Assembly: GCF_024437735.1 (NCBI RefSeq)
Contig: NZ_JANFQO010000027.1
Coordinates: forward strand, 1 to 64,000
Reading direction: 5' to 3'
DNA: 64,000 nucleotides
Source of the DNA: Tahibacter harae
GTDB taxonomy: Bacteria > Pseudomonadota > Gammaproteobacteria > Xanthomonadales > Rhodanobacteraceae
Part shown: piece by piece, positions 36,867 to 45,543 of the stretch
Numbering within the stretch: the first letter of the stretch is position 1
Layout of the letters: every line of letters starts with the position of its first letter
The notes under the pieces: model-generated
The model's input: only the letters and a program-made list of their open reading frames with translations
Database searches by the model: none
What the model was told of the DNA's origin: nothing
Made by a program: the position numbers and the translations under genes

Positions 36867-37400
36867 TCAGGGGCGGAAGATCTCGTAGGCGGTCTTTTCC
36901 GAGCGGTAGGTCTGGCCCGGATAGATGTCGGTTCCCTGGCGGAAATCGGAAACCCATTCGGTACCATTCCACATTTGTGCATGGCCGTGCTTGGAACGGC
37001 TGTTGCCCTGGAAGATGACCACGTCGCCGCGCTGCGGTGCATAGGCTTCGCTGGGCACCTTGCTGAAACCCAGCTTGCTCAGCACCGGGCCGTAATCCTT
37101 GGCGCTGCCGGGATACGGCTGCGGGAAATTCGCGCCGCCCTTGGCGATGGCCAGGCGCACGTACTTGCCGCACTGCTGCTGGCTCTTGCTGTGGGCGTTG
37201 GCGTTGATGTGCTTGACCGCCGCATCGACGCTGTAGCCCGGCACGCCGGCCGCGGCGGCCACCGGCTTTGCGGCTTCCTGCGGCGGCAGCTCCGGCAGCA
37301 TGGTCGGACACGGCGTGACCACGCGCATCAGCGTGCCGAAGTCGATCATGCAGTTGTTGCTGTCGAGCCCCAGCGGTCCGGGGCGATTGGGCGAAGGCAT
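36867..37400 (-). CDS. Putative T6SS peptidoglycan amidase effector (NlpC/CHAP-like)
   Basis: 177 residues with a strong GAGGAG before the ATG. Residues 1-35 hold a PGPLGLDS-(x)n-DFGTL-RV-TP-PT segment shared with the effector at 37,994-38,554; a Pro/Ala linker follows. Residues about 55-177 form a papain-like amidase domain: Cys77 in QQCGKYVRLA on the first helix, RGDVVIFQG, and His138/His140 in KHGHAQMWNG, the Cys-His arrangement of NlpC/P60, CHAP and Tae-type effectors. There is no signal peptide, as expected for T6SS cargo. Followed 42 bp later by a gene for a secreted protein. Cleavage of peptide cross-links is inferred from the fold. Confidence 0.78.
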   Translation of the reverse strand: MPSPNRPGPLGLDSNNCMIDFGTLMRVVTPCPTMLPELPPQEAAKPVAAAAGVPGYSVDAAVKHINANAHSKSQQQCGKYVRLAIAKGGANFPQPYPGSAKDYGPVLSKLGFSKVPSEAYAPQRGDVVIFQGNSRSKHGHAQMWNGTEWVSDFRQGTDIYPGQTYRSEKTAYEIFRP

Positions 37401-37505
37401 GGCGGCTCCTCAGGTGGCCGGATCAGGCGGCGTCTGCCGCGGCAGCGTCCGCGGCGTCTTCGTGGCAAGCGTGGGTGCAGGCGAAATCATGATGCGGCGG
37501 CGTGC

Positions 37506-37997
37506 TCAGTGCGGCGCGGATGGGCAACGCAGCTTCACGCTTTCCAGCACGCGCCCGAACAGGGCCGCAGCGGCGGCGTCCCCGCCGCTGCGCTGCAGCG
37601 TGAAAATCACGGCGTCATTGGGATTTTCGCCGCAGGCCTGCACATGCAGCGCGGTTTCCCCTTGGCTGGCATCGCGGCAGACGTTCCAGCCCCGGCCGCC
37701 GATCTCGACGGCCTTGCTCCCGGCACTGCAGCCCGCCTGCTGCTGCAGTGCCGTCAAATCGGGCAGCGCGTCGTCGAGATTGTTCTCGACCAGGAAGCGC
37801 AGCACCGCCGCCGCGCAGGAACCGTCGCGCGGCGCAAGGGCGAAACCATGGTTGGGCGCCGGCGCCGGGGCCGTACAGGATTTCCAGCCCGCCGGCAGAT
37901 CCAGGCGGATCTCCCAGTAGTCGCCCTGCGCCACGAACGGCCTGGCCGCGGGCGCCGCGGCGAAAAGGACGGCCAGCGGCAGCGCGAGCCAGTTCAC
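37506..37997 (-). CDS. Secreted protein, candidate immunity to the glucosaminidase effector
   Basis: 163 residues from a GTG (complement of 37995-37997) that overlaps the stop of the glucosaminidase gene (GTGA), giving tight translational coupling. A signal peptide covers about residues 1-18 (LALPLAVLFAAAPAARP). The mature protein has five or six cysteines and a WKSCTAPA...DGSCAAAVLRF pattern, with no catalytic signature. A small periplasmic protein coupled to a cell-wall hydrolase gene is the classic immunity arrangement; the assignment rests on context. It shows no obvious similarity to the other candidate immunity protein at 35,817. Confidence 0.7.
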   Translation of the reverse strand: MNWLALPLAVLFAAAPAARPFVAQGDYWEIRLDLPAGWKSCTAPAPAPNHGFALAPRDGSCAAAVLRFLVENNLDDALPDLTALQQQAGCSAGSKAVEIGGRGWNVCRDASQGETALHVQACGENPNDAVIFTLQRSGGDAAAAALFGRVLESVKLRCPSAPH

Positions 37998-38554
37998 GTG
38001 CGCTTTTCCTTCTCGGCCAGCCAGATCGCCTTGCGCTTGACCACGCTGGCGTACTGCGCCTTGACCTTGGCGCCCCATTGCGGATTGACCGTGTTGTAGA
38101 CGCGCGGCGGCGACAGCAGGCCCTTGACGAAAGCGTCGATGGTCTTCACGCCGCGCACCTGGTTGCCGAAGGTGCGGTGCCAGGCGTCGGCCGCCGCCTT
38201 GGCGCTGGCGAACTTGAGGTTGTTGCCGCCGCCCTGGGTCATGCCGAAGGGATTGTTGAGACCGCGGTTGTGCGCGTTGTACCAGCCGCTTTCGTAGGAG
38301 GACAGCGCGAGTATGAAATCCTCGTGGATGGCCAGTTCTTCGGCCAGCTTCTTCAGCGTCGGATACAAGTCGTTGAAGAAGTCGTTCACGTGGCGCGGAT
38401 TGCCGCTCTGCGGCTCGATCTGCGCCGGCTTCTTCACCTGGGCGAGCAAGGTGGGCTGGGGCGTGGCGACACGGGCCAGCGTGCCGAAATCGACCCGGCT
38501 GCGCGGTATTGCGCTGTCCAGGCCCAGTGGTCCGGGAGAAATCTGCGCAGGCAT
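37994..38554 (-). CDS. Putative T6SS glucosaminidase/muramidase effector (GH73-like)
   Basis: 186 residues; AGGAG precedes the ATG. Residues 1-38 carry the same N-terminal segment as the amidase at 36,867 (PGPLGLDS, DFGTL, RV, TP, PT at matching places). Residues about 50-186 resemble a FlgJ/GH73-like lysozyme fold: LALSSYESGWYN with the likely acid Glu88, then LNNPFGMTQGG corresponding to the NLFGIK motif, and an AADAWHRTFGNQV helix. It would cut the glycan backbone. No signal peptide. It lies 12 bp after clpV, in the core T6SS unit, and is coupled to a secreted candidate immunity protein. Glucosaminidase versus muramidase activity cannot be decided here. Confidence 0.78.
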   Translation of the reverse strand: MPAQISPGPLGLDSAIPRSRVDFGTLARVATPQPTLLAQVKKPAQIEPQSGNPRHVNDFFNDLYPTLKKLAEELAIHEDFILALSSYESGWYNAHNRGLNNPFGMTQGGGNNLKFASAKAAADAWHRTFGNQVRGVKTIDAFVKGLLSPPRVYNTVNPQWGAKVKAQYASVVKRKAIWLAEKEKRT

Positions 38555-38566
38555 GGCGGACTCCTG

Positions 38567-41362
38567 TCAGGTGTCGGAAGGCTCAAAGCGGTAGTGGAAG
38601 TCGTCGTTCGCCACGCCGAGGTCGATCTTCTGCAGCGGCCGCCCCTCGGCCAGGCGGCCGAGGAATTCGCGGCTCACGGTCGGCAGCACGGTATGGGTGA
38701 GGATGGCGTCGATCATGCGGCCGCCGGATTCGACTTCGGTGCAGCGCTTGATTACCAGCTGCACCGCGTCCTCGCCGTAGGAGAACTCGATGCCGTGCTG
38801 CTCGGCAATGCGCTTCTGTATGCGGCCCAGCTGCAGCTTGACGATGCGCGCGAGCGTGTCGTTGGACAGCGGGTAGTAAGGAATCGTGACCAGGCGGCCG
38901 AGGAAGGCCGGCGGGAATTTCTGCAGCAGCGGCTCGCGCAGGGCCGTGGCCAGGGCTTCGGGCTCGGGCGAGAGTTCCGGATCGGCCGTCAGCTTCATCA
39001 CCAGGTCGGTGCCGACGTTGGAGGTCAGCAGGATGATGGTGTTGCGGAAGTCGATGTCGCGGCCTTCGCCGTCTTCCATCCAGCCCTTGTCGAACACCTG
39101 GAAGAACAGCTCATGCACATCGGAGTGGGCTTTTTCCACTTCGTCCAGAAGTACGACCGAATACGGCTTGCGCCGCACCGCCTCGGTCAGCACGCCGCCT
39201 TCGCCGTAGCCGACATAGCCCGGAGGCGCGCCCTTGAGCGTGGAGACGGTATGCGCCTCCTGGAATTCGCTCATGTTGATGGTGATGAGGTTCTGTTCGC
39301 CGCCGTAGAGGCTTTCGGCCAGGGCCAGCGCGGTCTCGGTCTTGCCCACGCCGGAGGGGCCTACCAGCATGAACACGCCGATGGGCTTGTTCGGGTTGTC
39401 CAGCCGCGCGCGCGAGGTCTGGATGCGCTTGGTGATGAGTTCCAGCGCGTGGCGCTGGCCGACCACGCGGCGGTCCAGGGTATCGACCAGCTGCAGCACG
39501 GCAGTGATCTCGTCGCGCACCATGCGGCCGACCGGGATGCCGGTCCAGTCGGCCACGACCGAGGCCACGGCGGTCTCGTCCACGGCCGGCAGGATCAGCG
39601 GCGATTCGCCCTGCAGGGCTTCGAGTTCGGCCTGGACGGCGGCGTGCTCGGCGAGCAGGAAGGCGCGGTCGGGCTTGGGTTCGGCCAGGCCGGCCTCGCC
39701 GCCGGCCACGGCGACGTCGCCCTGGGCCTGGGCCTGGGCCTGCAATACCGGCGCGGCGGCATCGCCGCCTTCGGCTTCGGCCTTTTCCTTCGCTGCCTTG
39801 GCTGCGGCGGCCAGTTCGCGCAGGCGCGCGCGCAGGTCGAGCAGGCGCGTGGCCAGGTCGTTTTCCTGCTGCCAGCGCTGTTGCAGGCTTTGCTGGCGCG
39901 CGAGTTCGGCGGCCAGGCGCGTATCGCAGCGCTGGCGGCGTTCCTCCACGTCCACGCCCACGGCTTCCTCGCGCTCGATGATGGCCTGCTCGGTGCGCAG
40001 AATCTCGATCAGGCGGTTGCAGTCTTCCAGTTCGGCCGGCGAGGTGTGCTGGCTCACGGCGACGCGGGCGCAGGCGGTGTCGAGCAGGCTGATGGCCTTG
40101 TCCGGCAGCTGGCGCGCGGGGATGTAGCGGTGCGACAGGCGCACGGCGGCGGTGACGGCCTCGTCCAGCAAGGTGATCCGGTGGTGCTTTTCCAGGATGC
40201 CGACGATGCCGCGGACCATGTTGATGGCCTTGTCCTCGTCGGGCTCGCCCACCTGCACAACCTGGAAGCGGCGGGTCAGCGCCGGATCCTTCTCGATGTG
40301 CTTCTTGTATTCGCTCCAGGTGGTCGCGCCGATGGTGCGCAAGGTGCCGCGCGCGAGCGCGGGCTTGAGCAGGTTGGCCGCGTCGCCCGTGCCGGCGGCG
40401 CCGCCGGCGCCGATCAGGGTATGCACTTCGTCGATGAACAGGATGATGGGCTTGGGGCTGGCCTGCACTTCGTCGATGATCTGGCGCAGGCGCTGCTCGA
40501 ATTCGCCCTTCATGCTGGCGCCGGCCTGGAGCAGGCCGATGTCGAGCATCAGCAGGGAGACTTCCTGCAGCTGCGGCGGGACGTCGCCGCTGGCGATGCG
40601 CAGGGCGAAGCCCTCGACGACCGCCGTCTTGCCGACGCCGGCCTCGCCGGTGAGCAGCGGGTTGTTCTGGCGCCGGCGCATGAGGATGTCGACGATCTGG
40701 CGGATCTCGTCCTCGCGCCCGGTGATGGGATCGATCTCGCCGTTGCGCGCGCGTTCGGTCAGGTCTACCGCGAACTTGCGCAGCGCTTCCTGCTTGCCCA
40801 TGGCGGCCGGCGCCATCGCGCCGCTGACTTCGCCGGGACCGCCGCTGGCGTCCAGGCCGCTGCCGTCGGTGGCGGTCTGCTGGTCCTCGGGCGAGCCGGC
40901 CACGACCTTGGGCAGTTCGGAGGAGAACTTGTCCGGGTCGATGTTGGCGAATTCCTTGGACATCGCATGCAGCACGGTGCGCAGGCTGGTGGTCTTGAGT
41001 ATGCCCAGCAGCAGGGTGCCACCGCGCACCTGGCTCTGGTTGTACATCAGCGTGGCGTAGACCCAGCCGCGCTCGACGGCGTTCTGCAGCTGGTCGGAGA
41101 GATCGCTGATCGCGGTCGCGCCGCTGGGCAGGCGGTCCAGCGCGCGCACCATGTCGGCGGCCAGCTTGGCCGCGTCCAGCTTGTAGTGGCGGATGATGCG
41201 ATGCAGGTCGGAATCGTTGTTCTGCAGCAGCTGGTGCAGCCAGTGCACCAGTTCCACATAGGGATTTCCGCGCAGTTTGCAGAATACGGCCGCGCCTTCG
41301 ACCGCCTTGTACAGGGTCGGGTTGAGCTTGCCGAACAGGGCGGTGCGACTGATCTCACTCAT
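38567..41362 (-). CDS. clpV: T6SS sheath-disassembly ATPase ClpV (TssH)
   Basis: 931-residue AAA+ unfoldase that extracts TssC from contracted TssBC sheaths. The N-domain (about 1-160) is the ClpV form. AAA1 has Walker A GEAGVGKTA (about residue 237) and Walker B ILFIDEVHT; the M-domain coiled coil (about 420-600) has an Ala/Glu-rich insertion; AAA2 has Walker A GPSGVGKTE (about 667) and VVLLDEVEKAH. All catalytic residues look intact. The usual ClpP loop is absent, as expected. It is followed after 12 bp by the glucosaminidase effector gene, showing effectors embedded in the structural operon. Confidence 0.97.
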   Translation of the reverse strand: MSEISRTALFGKLNPTLYKAVEGAAVFCKLRGNPYVELVHWLHQLLQNNDSDLHRIIRHYKLDAAKLAADMVRALDRLPSGATAISDLSDQLQNAVERGWVYATLMYNQSQVRGGTLLLGILKTTSLRTVLHAMSKEFANIDPDKFSSELPKVVAGSPEDQQTATDGSGLDASGGPGEVSGAMAPAAMGKQEALRKFAVDLTERARNGEIDPITGREDEIRQIVDILMRRRQNNPLLTGEAGVGKTAVVEGFALRIASGDVPPQLQEVSLLMLDIGLLQAGASMKGEFEQRLRQIIDEVQASPKPIILFIDEVHTLIGAGGAAGTGDAANLLKPALARGTLRTIGATTWSEYKKHIEKDPALTRRFQVVQVGEPDEDKAINMVRGIVGILEKHHRITLLDEAVTAAVRLSHRYIPARQLPDKAISLLDTACARVAVSQHTSPAELEDCNRLIEILRTEQAIIEREEAVGVDVEERRQRCDTRLAAELARQQSLQQRWQQENDLATRLLDLRARLRELAAAAKAAKEKAEAEGGDAAAPVLQAQAQAQGDVAVAGGEAGLAEPKPDRAFLLAEHAAVQAELEALQGESPLILPAVDETAVASVVADWTGIPVGRMVRDEITAVLQLVDTLDRRVVGQRHALELITKRIQTSRARLDNPNKPIGVFMLVGPSGVGKTETALALAESLYGGEQNLITINMSEFQEAHTVSTLKGAPPGYVGYGEGGVLTEAVRRKPYSVVLLDEVEKAHSDVHELFFQVFDKGWMEDGEGRDIDFRNTIILLTSNVGTDLVMKLTADPELSPEPEALATALREPLLQKFPPAFLGRLVTIPYYPLSNDTLARIVKLQLGRIQKRIAEQHGIEFSYGEDAVQLVIKRCTEVESGGRMIDAILTHTVLPTVSREFLGRLAEGRPLQKIDLGVANDDFHYRFEPSDT

Positions 41363-41377
41363 GGGGCGGGCGTTCCT

Positions 41378-42460
41378 TCACCGGATGGAGGGAATGGCTT
41401 TCTTGGCGGCTTCGGACGCGGCCTCGGAAGCGGCGTCCTTGGCGGCATCCTTGGCGATTTCGCTGGCGGCGTCCTTGACCTCTTTCTTGCGCCGGTCGTT
41501 GCGCTCTTTCTTCGCCGCCTTCTTGGCCGCGGCGGGATCGTTCGCCGGCTCGGCTCCCTGCGCGGTGGTCTGCGCCGCGCCATCGGCGGCGGCGGGAGCG
41601 GCAGCCGTGGCGGCGGCGGCGCTGCCGGCCGGCGGCGCGGCCGGCGGCAGCGCGTTCTTCATTGGCGGCGCGCTGAAGGCGCGGTTGGCCTCGTCGCGCA
41701 CATTGGCCACCGGCGTGGCCGGCGTGCGCTGCAAGGTCCACGGGCCGTCGGCGGTGTCGCGCGTGACGGTATAGGACAGCGGCCGGCCGTCGTCGCCGAT
41801 GACGCGCTCGGGGCCGCGCGGCAGCAGCGAATAGATCAGCACTTCATAGCCGTTGACCTGGGTGTTGGTGGCCCAGCGCGAAGGCACCAGGCGGGCGTAG
41901 TTGAGCACGCTCGAATTGGGCAGCTTGCCCAGCACCTTGTCGCGCAGGCCGGCTTCGGCGAACAGCGGGAAGTACACCGGCGCGCCGCGCTGGCTCACAT
42001 CGATCACGTGCAGGAAGCCGAAGCGCTGCCAGTCGCCGATGCCGTAGAGGCCGGCGCCGACGGCGGAAATCACCAGATAGCGCTTCTTCGGCAGCACCAC
42101 TTCGAGCAGCTGGGCGTCGTCGGTGTTGATCAGCGGGAACGGTCCCCAGGGCGATTCGCTGGCCGGGAACACCTTGCGGCCCAGTTCGATCTCGGCGTGC
42201 TCGGCATCGACGGCGATATAGGCCGGCGAATCCTTCACCGGCACGGTATAGCGCGGCGGATCGACCGAGGGATCGCGGGTGAAGGCATCGCTGAGCGGCG
42301 ACACGGCCAGGCGCTGGCCCTGCCAGATGCCTTCGATGGCCTGCACCAGGCCGGCGTCCGGCGGCGGCACGGCCTGGGCGAGGCCGCCGGCCAGGCCCAG
42401 CAGCAGCGCGGCGGCCAGGCGGAACGGGGAACGGGGGAAGCGTGCTGCGAGCCTGCTCAT
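41378..42460 (-). CDS. Secreted protein of unknown function between tssG and clpV
   Basis: 360 residues from the ATG complementary to 42458-42460 (GGA nine bases upstream; a GTG seven codons earlier is possible). It has a signal peptide (basic RLAARFPRSPFRLAA, Leu/Ala core, cut near AQA) and a soluble domain with LSYTV, YFPLFAEAGLRDKVLGK and YEVLIYSLLPRG strands. The last 90 residues are low complexity: Ala/Pro, then Lys/Asp/Ala with KKAAKKERNDRRKKE and repeated AxxxA steps. I do not recognise the family. It lies within the core unit, 77 bp after tssG and 15 bp before clpV, so a periplasmic T6SS accessory role is likely. It could also be an immunity or wall-binding protein. Confidence 0.7.
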   Translation of the reverse strand: MSRLAARFPRSPFRLAAALLLGLAGGLAQAVPPPDAGLVQAIEGIWQGQRLAVSPLSDAFTRDPSVDPPRYTVPVKDSPAYIAVDAEHAEIELGRKVFPASESPWGPFPLINTDDAQLLEVVLPKKRYLVISAVGAGLYGIGDWQRFGFLHVIDVSQRGAPVYFPLFAEAGLRDKVLGKLPNSSVLNYARLVPSRWATNTQVNGYEVLIYSLLPRGPERVIGDDGRPLSYTVTRDTADGPWTLQRTPATPVANVRDEANRAFSAPPMKNALPPAAPPAGSAAAATAAAPAAADGAAQTTAQGAEPANDPAAAKKAAKKERNDRRKKEVKDAASEIAKDAAKDAASEAASEAAKKAIPSIR

Positions 42461-42537
42461 GATCGGGATTCCGTAATGCACTCGATTTTTTCAGGGTAAC
42501 CGGTCCAGGGGGTGACCGGCACGGCGGAACGGCGGCG

Positions 42538-43668
42538 TCAGGCCGCCGCGGCGACTCCGCCGGGGTCGTGGCGCTCGGCGCGGATGCGTTCCGGATCCAG
42601 TACCAGGTCGCCGCGGTCGCGCGGCTCGCCGCGGCCCAGCCAGGTGGTCCAGCCCAGCCGCGTGTCGCCGCCCAGGCGTGCCTGCGGCACATCGGCGCGG
42701 CGCAGCACCAGGCGCACGTCCCAGTCCAGTTCTATGCCGATATAGCTGCGCACCCAGTCCAGCAGCTGACGATGGGCCGTGCCCGGCGGCAGCAGGTCTT
42801 CATAGGACGCCCGCGTCATCGGCCCCAGGCGGATGCGGAAGCGGTGCTGGCGGTCCCACACCGCGTTGCCGGCGACCAGATCGACGCCGAGCTGGCTGCC
42901 GCGGTTGGCGCCCAGGCGCGAGCGCTGGTCGCGCGGCAGCGGCAGCCAGCGGCCGACGAATTCCTCGATCGCCGCCGGCACGCGGAAGAAGTTGGCCAGG
43001 ATGCGTGCCAGGCCTTCCGCATTGCGCGTCTGCCGCACCAGATGGCCGGCATGGTTGAGGCGGGCGTGGTCGGGCACGCTGTCGCGGCCGCGCGTGGCGT
43101 TGAGGCCGTAGGCGATGGTGCTGGCGGCGTGGCGGGTGAATTTCTCGTCGCCGGGGCGATCCAGGCTGACGCAGGACTGGGCATCGGCCCAGGCGCGGTA
43201 GAACAGCAGGATCAGCCGGTGGTGGAAGATGTCGGCGAACTCGATCAGGGTGCGGTCGCCGTGGTGGATGGCGCGCTCGTAGGCGTGCTCGGTCAGCACC
43301 AGCGGCAGCGGACCGTTGGGCCCGAACAGGCCCAGGCTGCGGATCACCAGCTTGCGCCCGCCTTTTTTCTTGGGCGGATCCAGCCGCGCGATGGTCGAGG
43401 GCGCGAAAAAGGACGAAGGCTCCTGGCCCAGGCGCAGCGGCTCCTGCGACGGCCGCTTGGCGCGGCCCAGGCGCGGCAGCTGCGGATGCAGCGATTCGAT
43501 CCGGCGCAGCAGCGCGAACAGGTCGAATTCGTAGGGTTTCTCTTCCAGCGCCTGCCACAGCGCCGCCAGCGCGCGCGCGTCCTGCTGGCTGGGCGCGGAC
43601 GGATCGGACGCCGCGGCACCGGCCAGCAGTTGGTCCAGCGCGGAGCCGGGCGCGGTTTCTTCGCTCAT
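42538..43668 (-). CDS. tssG: T6SS baseplate protein TssG
   Basis: 376 residues from the ATG complementary to 43666-43668, overlapping the tssF stop by 4 bp. TssG with TssE, TssF and TssK forms the baseplate wedge. The family pattern is clear: PYEFDLFALLRRIESLHP at the N-terminus, an LRLGQEPSSFFAPSTIA strand, GPLPLVLTEHAYERA, FADIFHHRLILLFYRAW (a hallmark of TssG), and a C-terminal ELDWDVRLVLRR segment. The N-terminus has an additional 25-residue Ser/Ala stretch. The tssE-tssF-tssG order is standard. Confidence 0.94.
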   Translation of the reverse strand: MSEETAPGSALDQLLAGAAASDPSAPSQQDARALAALWQALEEKPYEFDLFALLRRIESLHPQLPRLGRAKRPSQEPLRLGQEPSSFFAPSTIARLDPPKKKGGRKLVIRSLGLFGPNGPLPLVLTEHAYERAIHHGDRTLIEFADIFHHRLILLFYRAWADAQSCVSLDRPGDEKFTRHAASTIAYGLNATRGRDSVPDHARLNHAGHLVRQTRNAEGLARILANFFRVPAAIEEFVGRWLPLPRDQRSRLGANRGSQLGVDLVAGNAVWDRQHRFRIRLGPMTRASYEDLLPPGTAHRQLLDWVRSYIGIELDWDVRLVLRRADVPQARLGGDTRLGWTTWLGRGEPRDRGDLVLDPERIRAERHDPGGVAAAA

Positions 43669-45539
43669 GCCACCGGCCTCTTGCCGAAGCGCGGCGCCCA
43701 CTGGCCGAGCTGACCGCGCTGGGCGCTGATCAGGCGGGTTTCGGTGAAGGTGTTGAGCGCGACGTGGCGCGCCAGGAACTGCTCCAGCACGGCACCGAAC
43801 AGGTACGGGCTGGTGCCGGCGAAGTGGCTTTCGTCGATGGTGATGTCGATGCCGACGCCGCGGCCGAAGGTGATGGGCCCGGCGCCGGGCAGGCGCCGCG
43901 TCACCGGCTGCAGCCGGGTCTTGAGCACCGCGTTCGCATGCCGCGCCACGGCGGCATCGCCCAGTGCGGTATACAAGGCGAGCAGTTCGCGCAGCGCCAG
44001 GGCGCCCTGCTCCGGACTGAGGTCGGTGAGGGTCTGGTAGTTTAGCCCCAGGTGGCTGATGAGGCGCCAGGTGATCTCGCCCTCGGGCGCGGCCGGCACC
44101 GGCCGGGTCGGCCCCTGCAGCACGCGCACGCCGGTCACCGGCACCGAATCCACCGGCACCAGGTCGTGCTGGCCGCCCACGCTCATGAGCATGGCCAGGT
44201 CGCGGTTGGTCACGGTCATGTCCACGCCGAGCTGGCGCAGGTTGGAGCCGTACGGCGCCTCGTGCTGGTTGACCAGGGACAGGAACACTTCCGAGCCGAG
44301 ATACGTGGTGCGCGCGCCGTGGCGGGCGACCGAGGCCGAGGCCAGGCGCGGCTCGCGCCGCACGGTGAAATAGGCGCCGTGGTTGCCGCGGTCGCCGACC
44401 TGGCTGGCGTAGAACGGACGGAATTTGGCCTCGACGGCGTTGTCGCGGCCGAAACCCTCGACCTGCTCCACGCTGTAGACCTCGTAGTTCAGCGGGTGCG
44501 TGCGGTCGGGCACGACATGGAATTCGTAGCGGCTGTCGCCGACCTGGATGCGGTCCGAGCGCATTGTGATCAGGTTGATCGCCGGCGTGCAGAACAGCGC
44601 GAAATGCGTGGCGTCGACGATGGTTTCCAGCTCGCTGACATCCTGGTCGAGCAGGATGCTGACCTCGAAGCCGTCCAGCGCCTCTATGCCCTGCAGCGCG
44701 CCGCGCAGGTTTTCCAGCGCGACGAAATGGAAACGGCTGGGAAAGGCGAAGTATTCGTGCAGCAGGCGATAGCCCTGGAAGCCGCGGCCGTTGTACGGCA
44801 GCAGGGCCTGGGTGTCGTTGAAGCCTTCCGGCTGCAGCGCCGCGGCGCCGAGCTGGCGCCATTCGCCGGGCTTCTTGCCGCGGCCGCGCACGGACACGCC
44901 GAGCACATGGCCGCACAATAGCTCGTGCAGGCGCGAAGTGATGTGGGCGCTGCCGGTCAGGTGCAGTGAGATGCGGTCCGGCGGCGGGCTCTTGCCGCTC
45001 AGCGGCGCGTTGAAGCTGAAATTCAGGCGCAGCGAGGATTTGACCGGCAGATCCTGGCGCAGGCGGTTGATGCGCACATCGGTGGGCACGCCTTCAAAGC
45101 GGGCCTGGCTCAGGCGCAAAGGCCACAGGTCCACGTCGTGCGCGGTGCGGAATTCGCAACCGCTCTGCCCTTCCACCAGCGCCGGCGCGCGCAGGCGCTC
45201 GCCGCGGGCGATACGGAAGGAATCGCCCTGGTTGCCGGTCATCTCGCCCGGCGTGAACTGGACTATGCACATCGCCGGCGTCGGCGCGAGATAGTTCGGA
45301 TAGATCACTTCCAGCAGGCGCTGGGAGAACCGCGGGAACTCCGCATCCATCTTGAGCTGGATGCGCGCAGTGAGGAAGCTGAAGCCTTCCAGCAGGCGCT
45401 CGACATAAGGGTCGGCGACCTCGATATCGTGCATGCCCAGGCGCGCGGCGATCTTGGGATAGTTCGCGGCGAATTCCGCGCCCAGTTCGCGCAGGTAGTT
45501 CAGTTCGCTGTTGTAGTAGCCGAGCAGGCGCGGATCCAT
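43665..45539 (-). CDS. tssF: T6SS baseplate protein TssF
   Basis: 624 residues starting MDPRLLGYYNSELNYLRELGAEFA type sequence, the canonical TssF N-terminus. Further landmarks are RLLEGFSFLTARIQLKMD, FSQRLLEVIYPNYLAP and the C-terminal LEQFLARHVALNTFTE element. It overlaps tssG by 4 bp and follows tssE by 4 bp, so the three baseplate genes are translationally linked. Confidence 0.96.
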   Translation of the reverse strand: MDPRLLGYYNSELNYLRELGAEFAANYPKIAARLGMHDIEVADPYVERLLEGFSFLTARIQLKMDAEFPRFSQRLLEVIYPNYLAPTPAMCIVQFTPGEMTGNQGDSFRIARGERLRAPALVEGQSGCEFRTAHDVDLWPLRLSQARFEGVPTDVRINRLRQDLPVKSSLRLNFSFNAPLSGKSPPPDRISLHLTGSAHITSRLHELLCGHVLGVSVRGRGKKPGEWRQLGAAALQPEGFNDTQALLPYNGRGFQGYRLLHEYFAFPSRFHFVALENLRGALQGIEALDGFEVSILLDQDVSELETIVDATHFALFCTPAINLITMRSDRIQVGDSRYEFHVVPDRTHPLNYEVYSVEQVEGFGRDNAVEAKFRPFYASQVGDRGNHGAYFTVRREPRLASASVARHGARTTYLGSEVFLSLVNQHEAPYGSNLRQLGVDMTVTNRDLAMLMSVGGQHDLVPVDSVPVTGVRVLQGPTRPVPAAPEGEITWRLISHLGLNYQTLTDLSPEQGALALRELLALYTALGDAAVARHANAVLKTRLQPVTRRLPGAGPITFGRGVGIDITIDESHFAGTSPYLFGAVLEQFLARHVALNTFTETRLISAQRGQLGQWAPRFGKRPVA

Positions 45540-45543
45540 GGTC

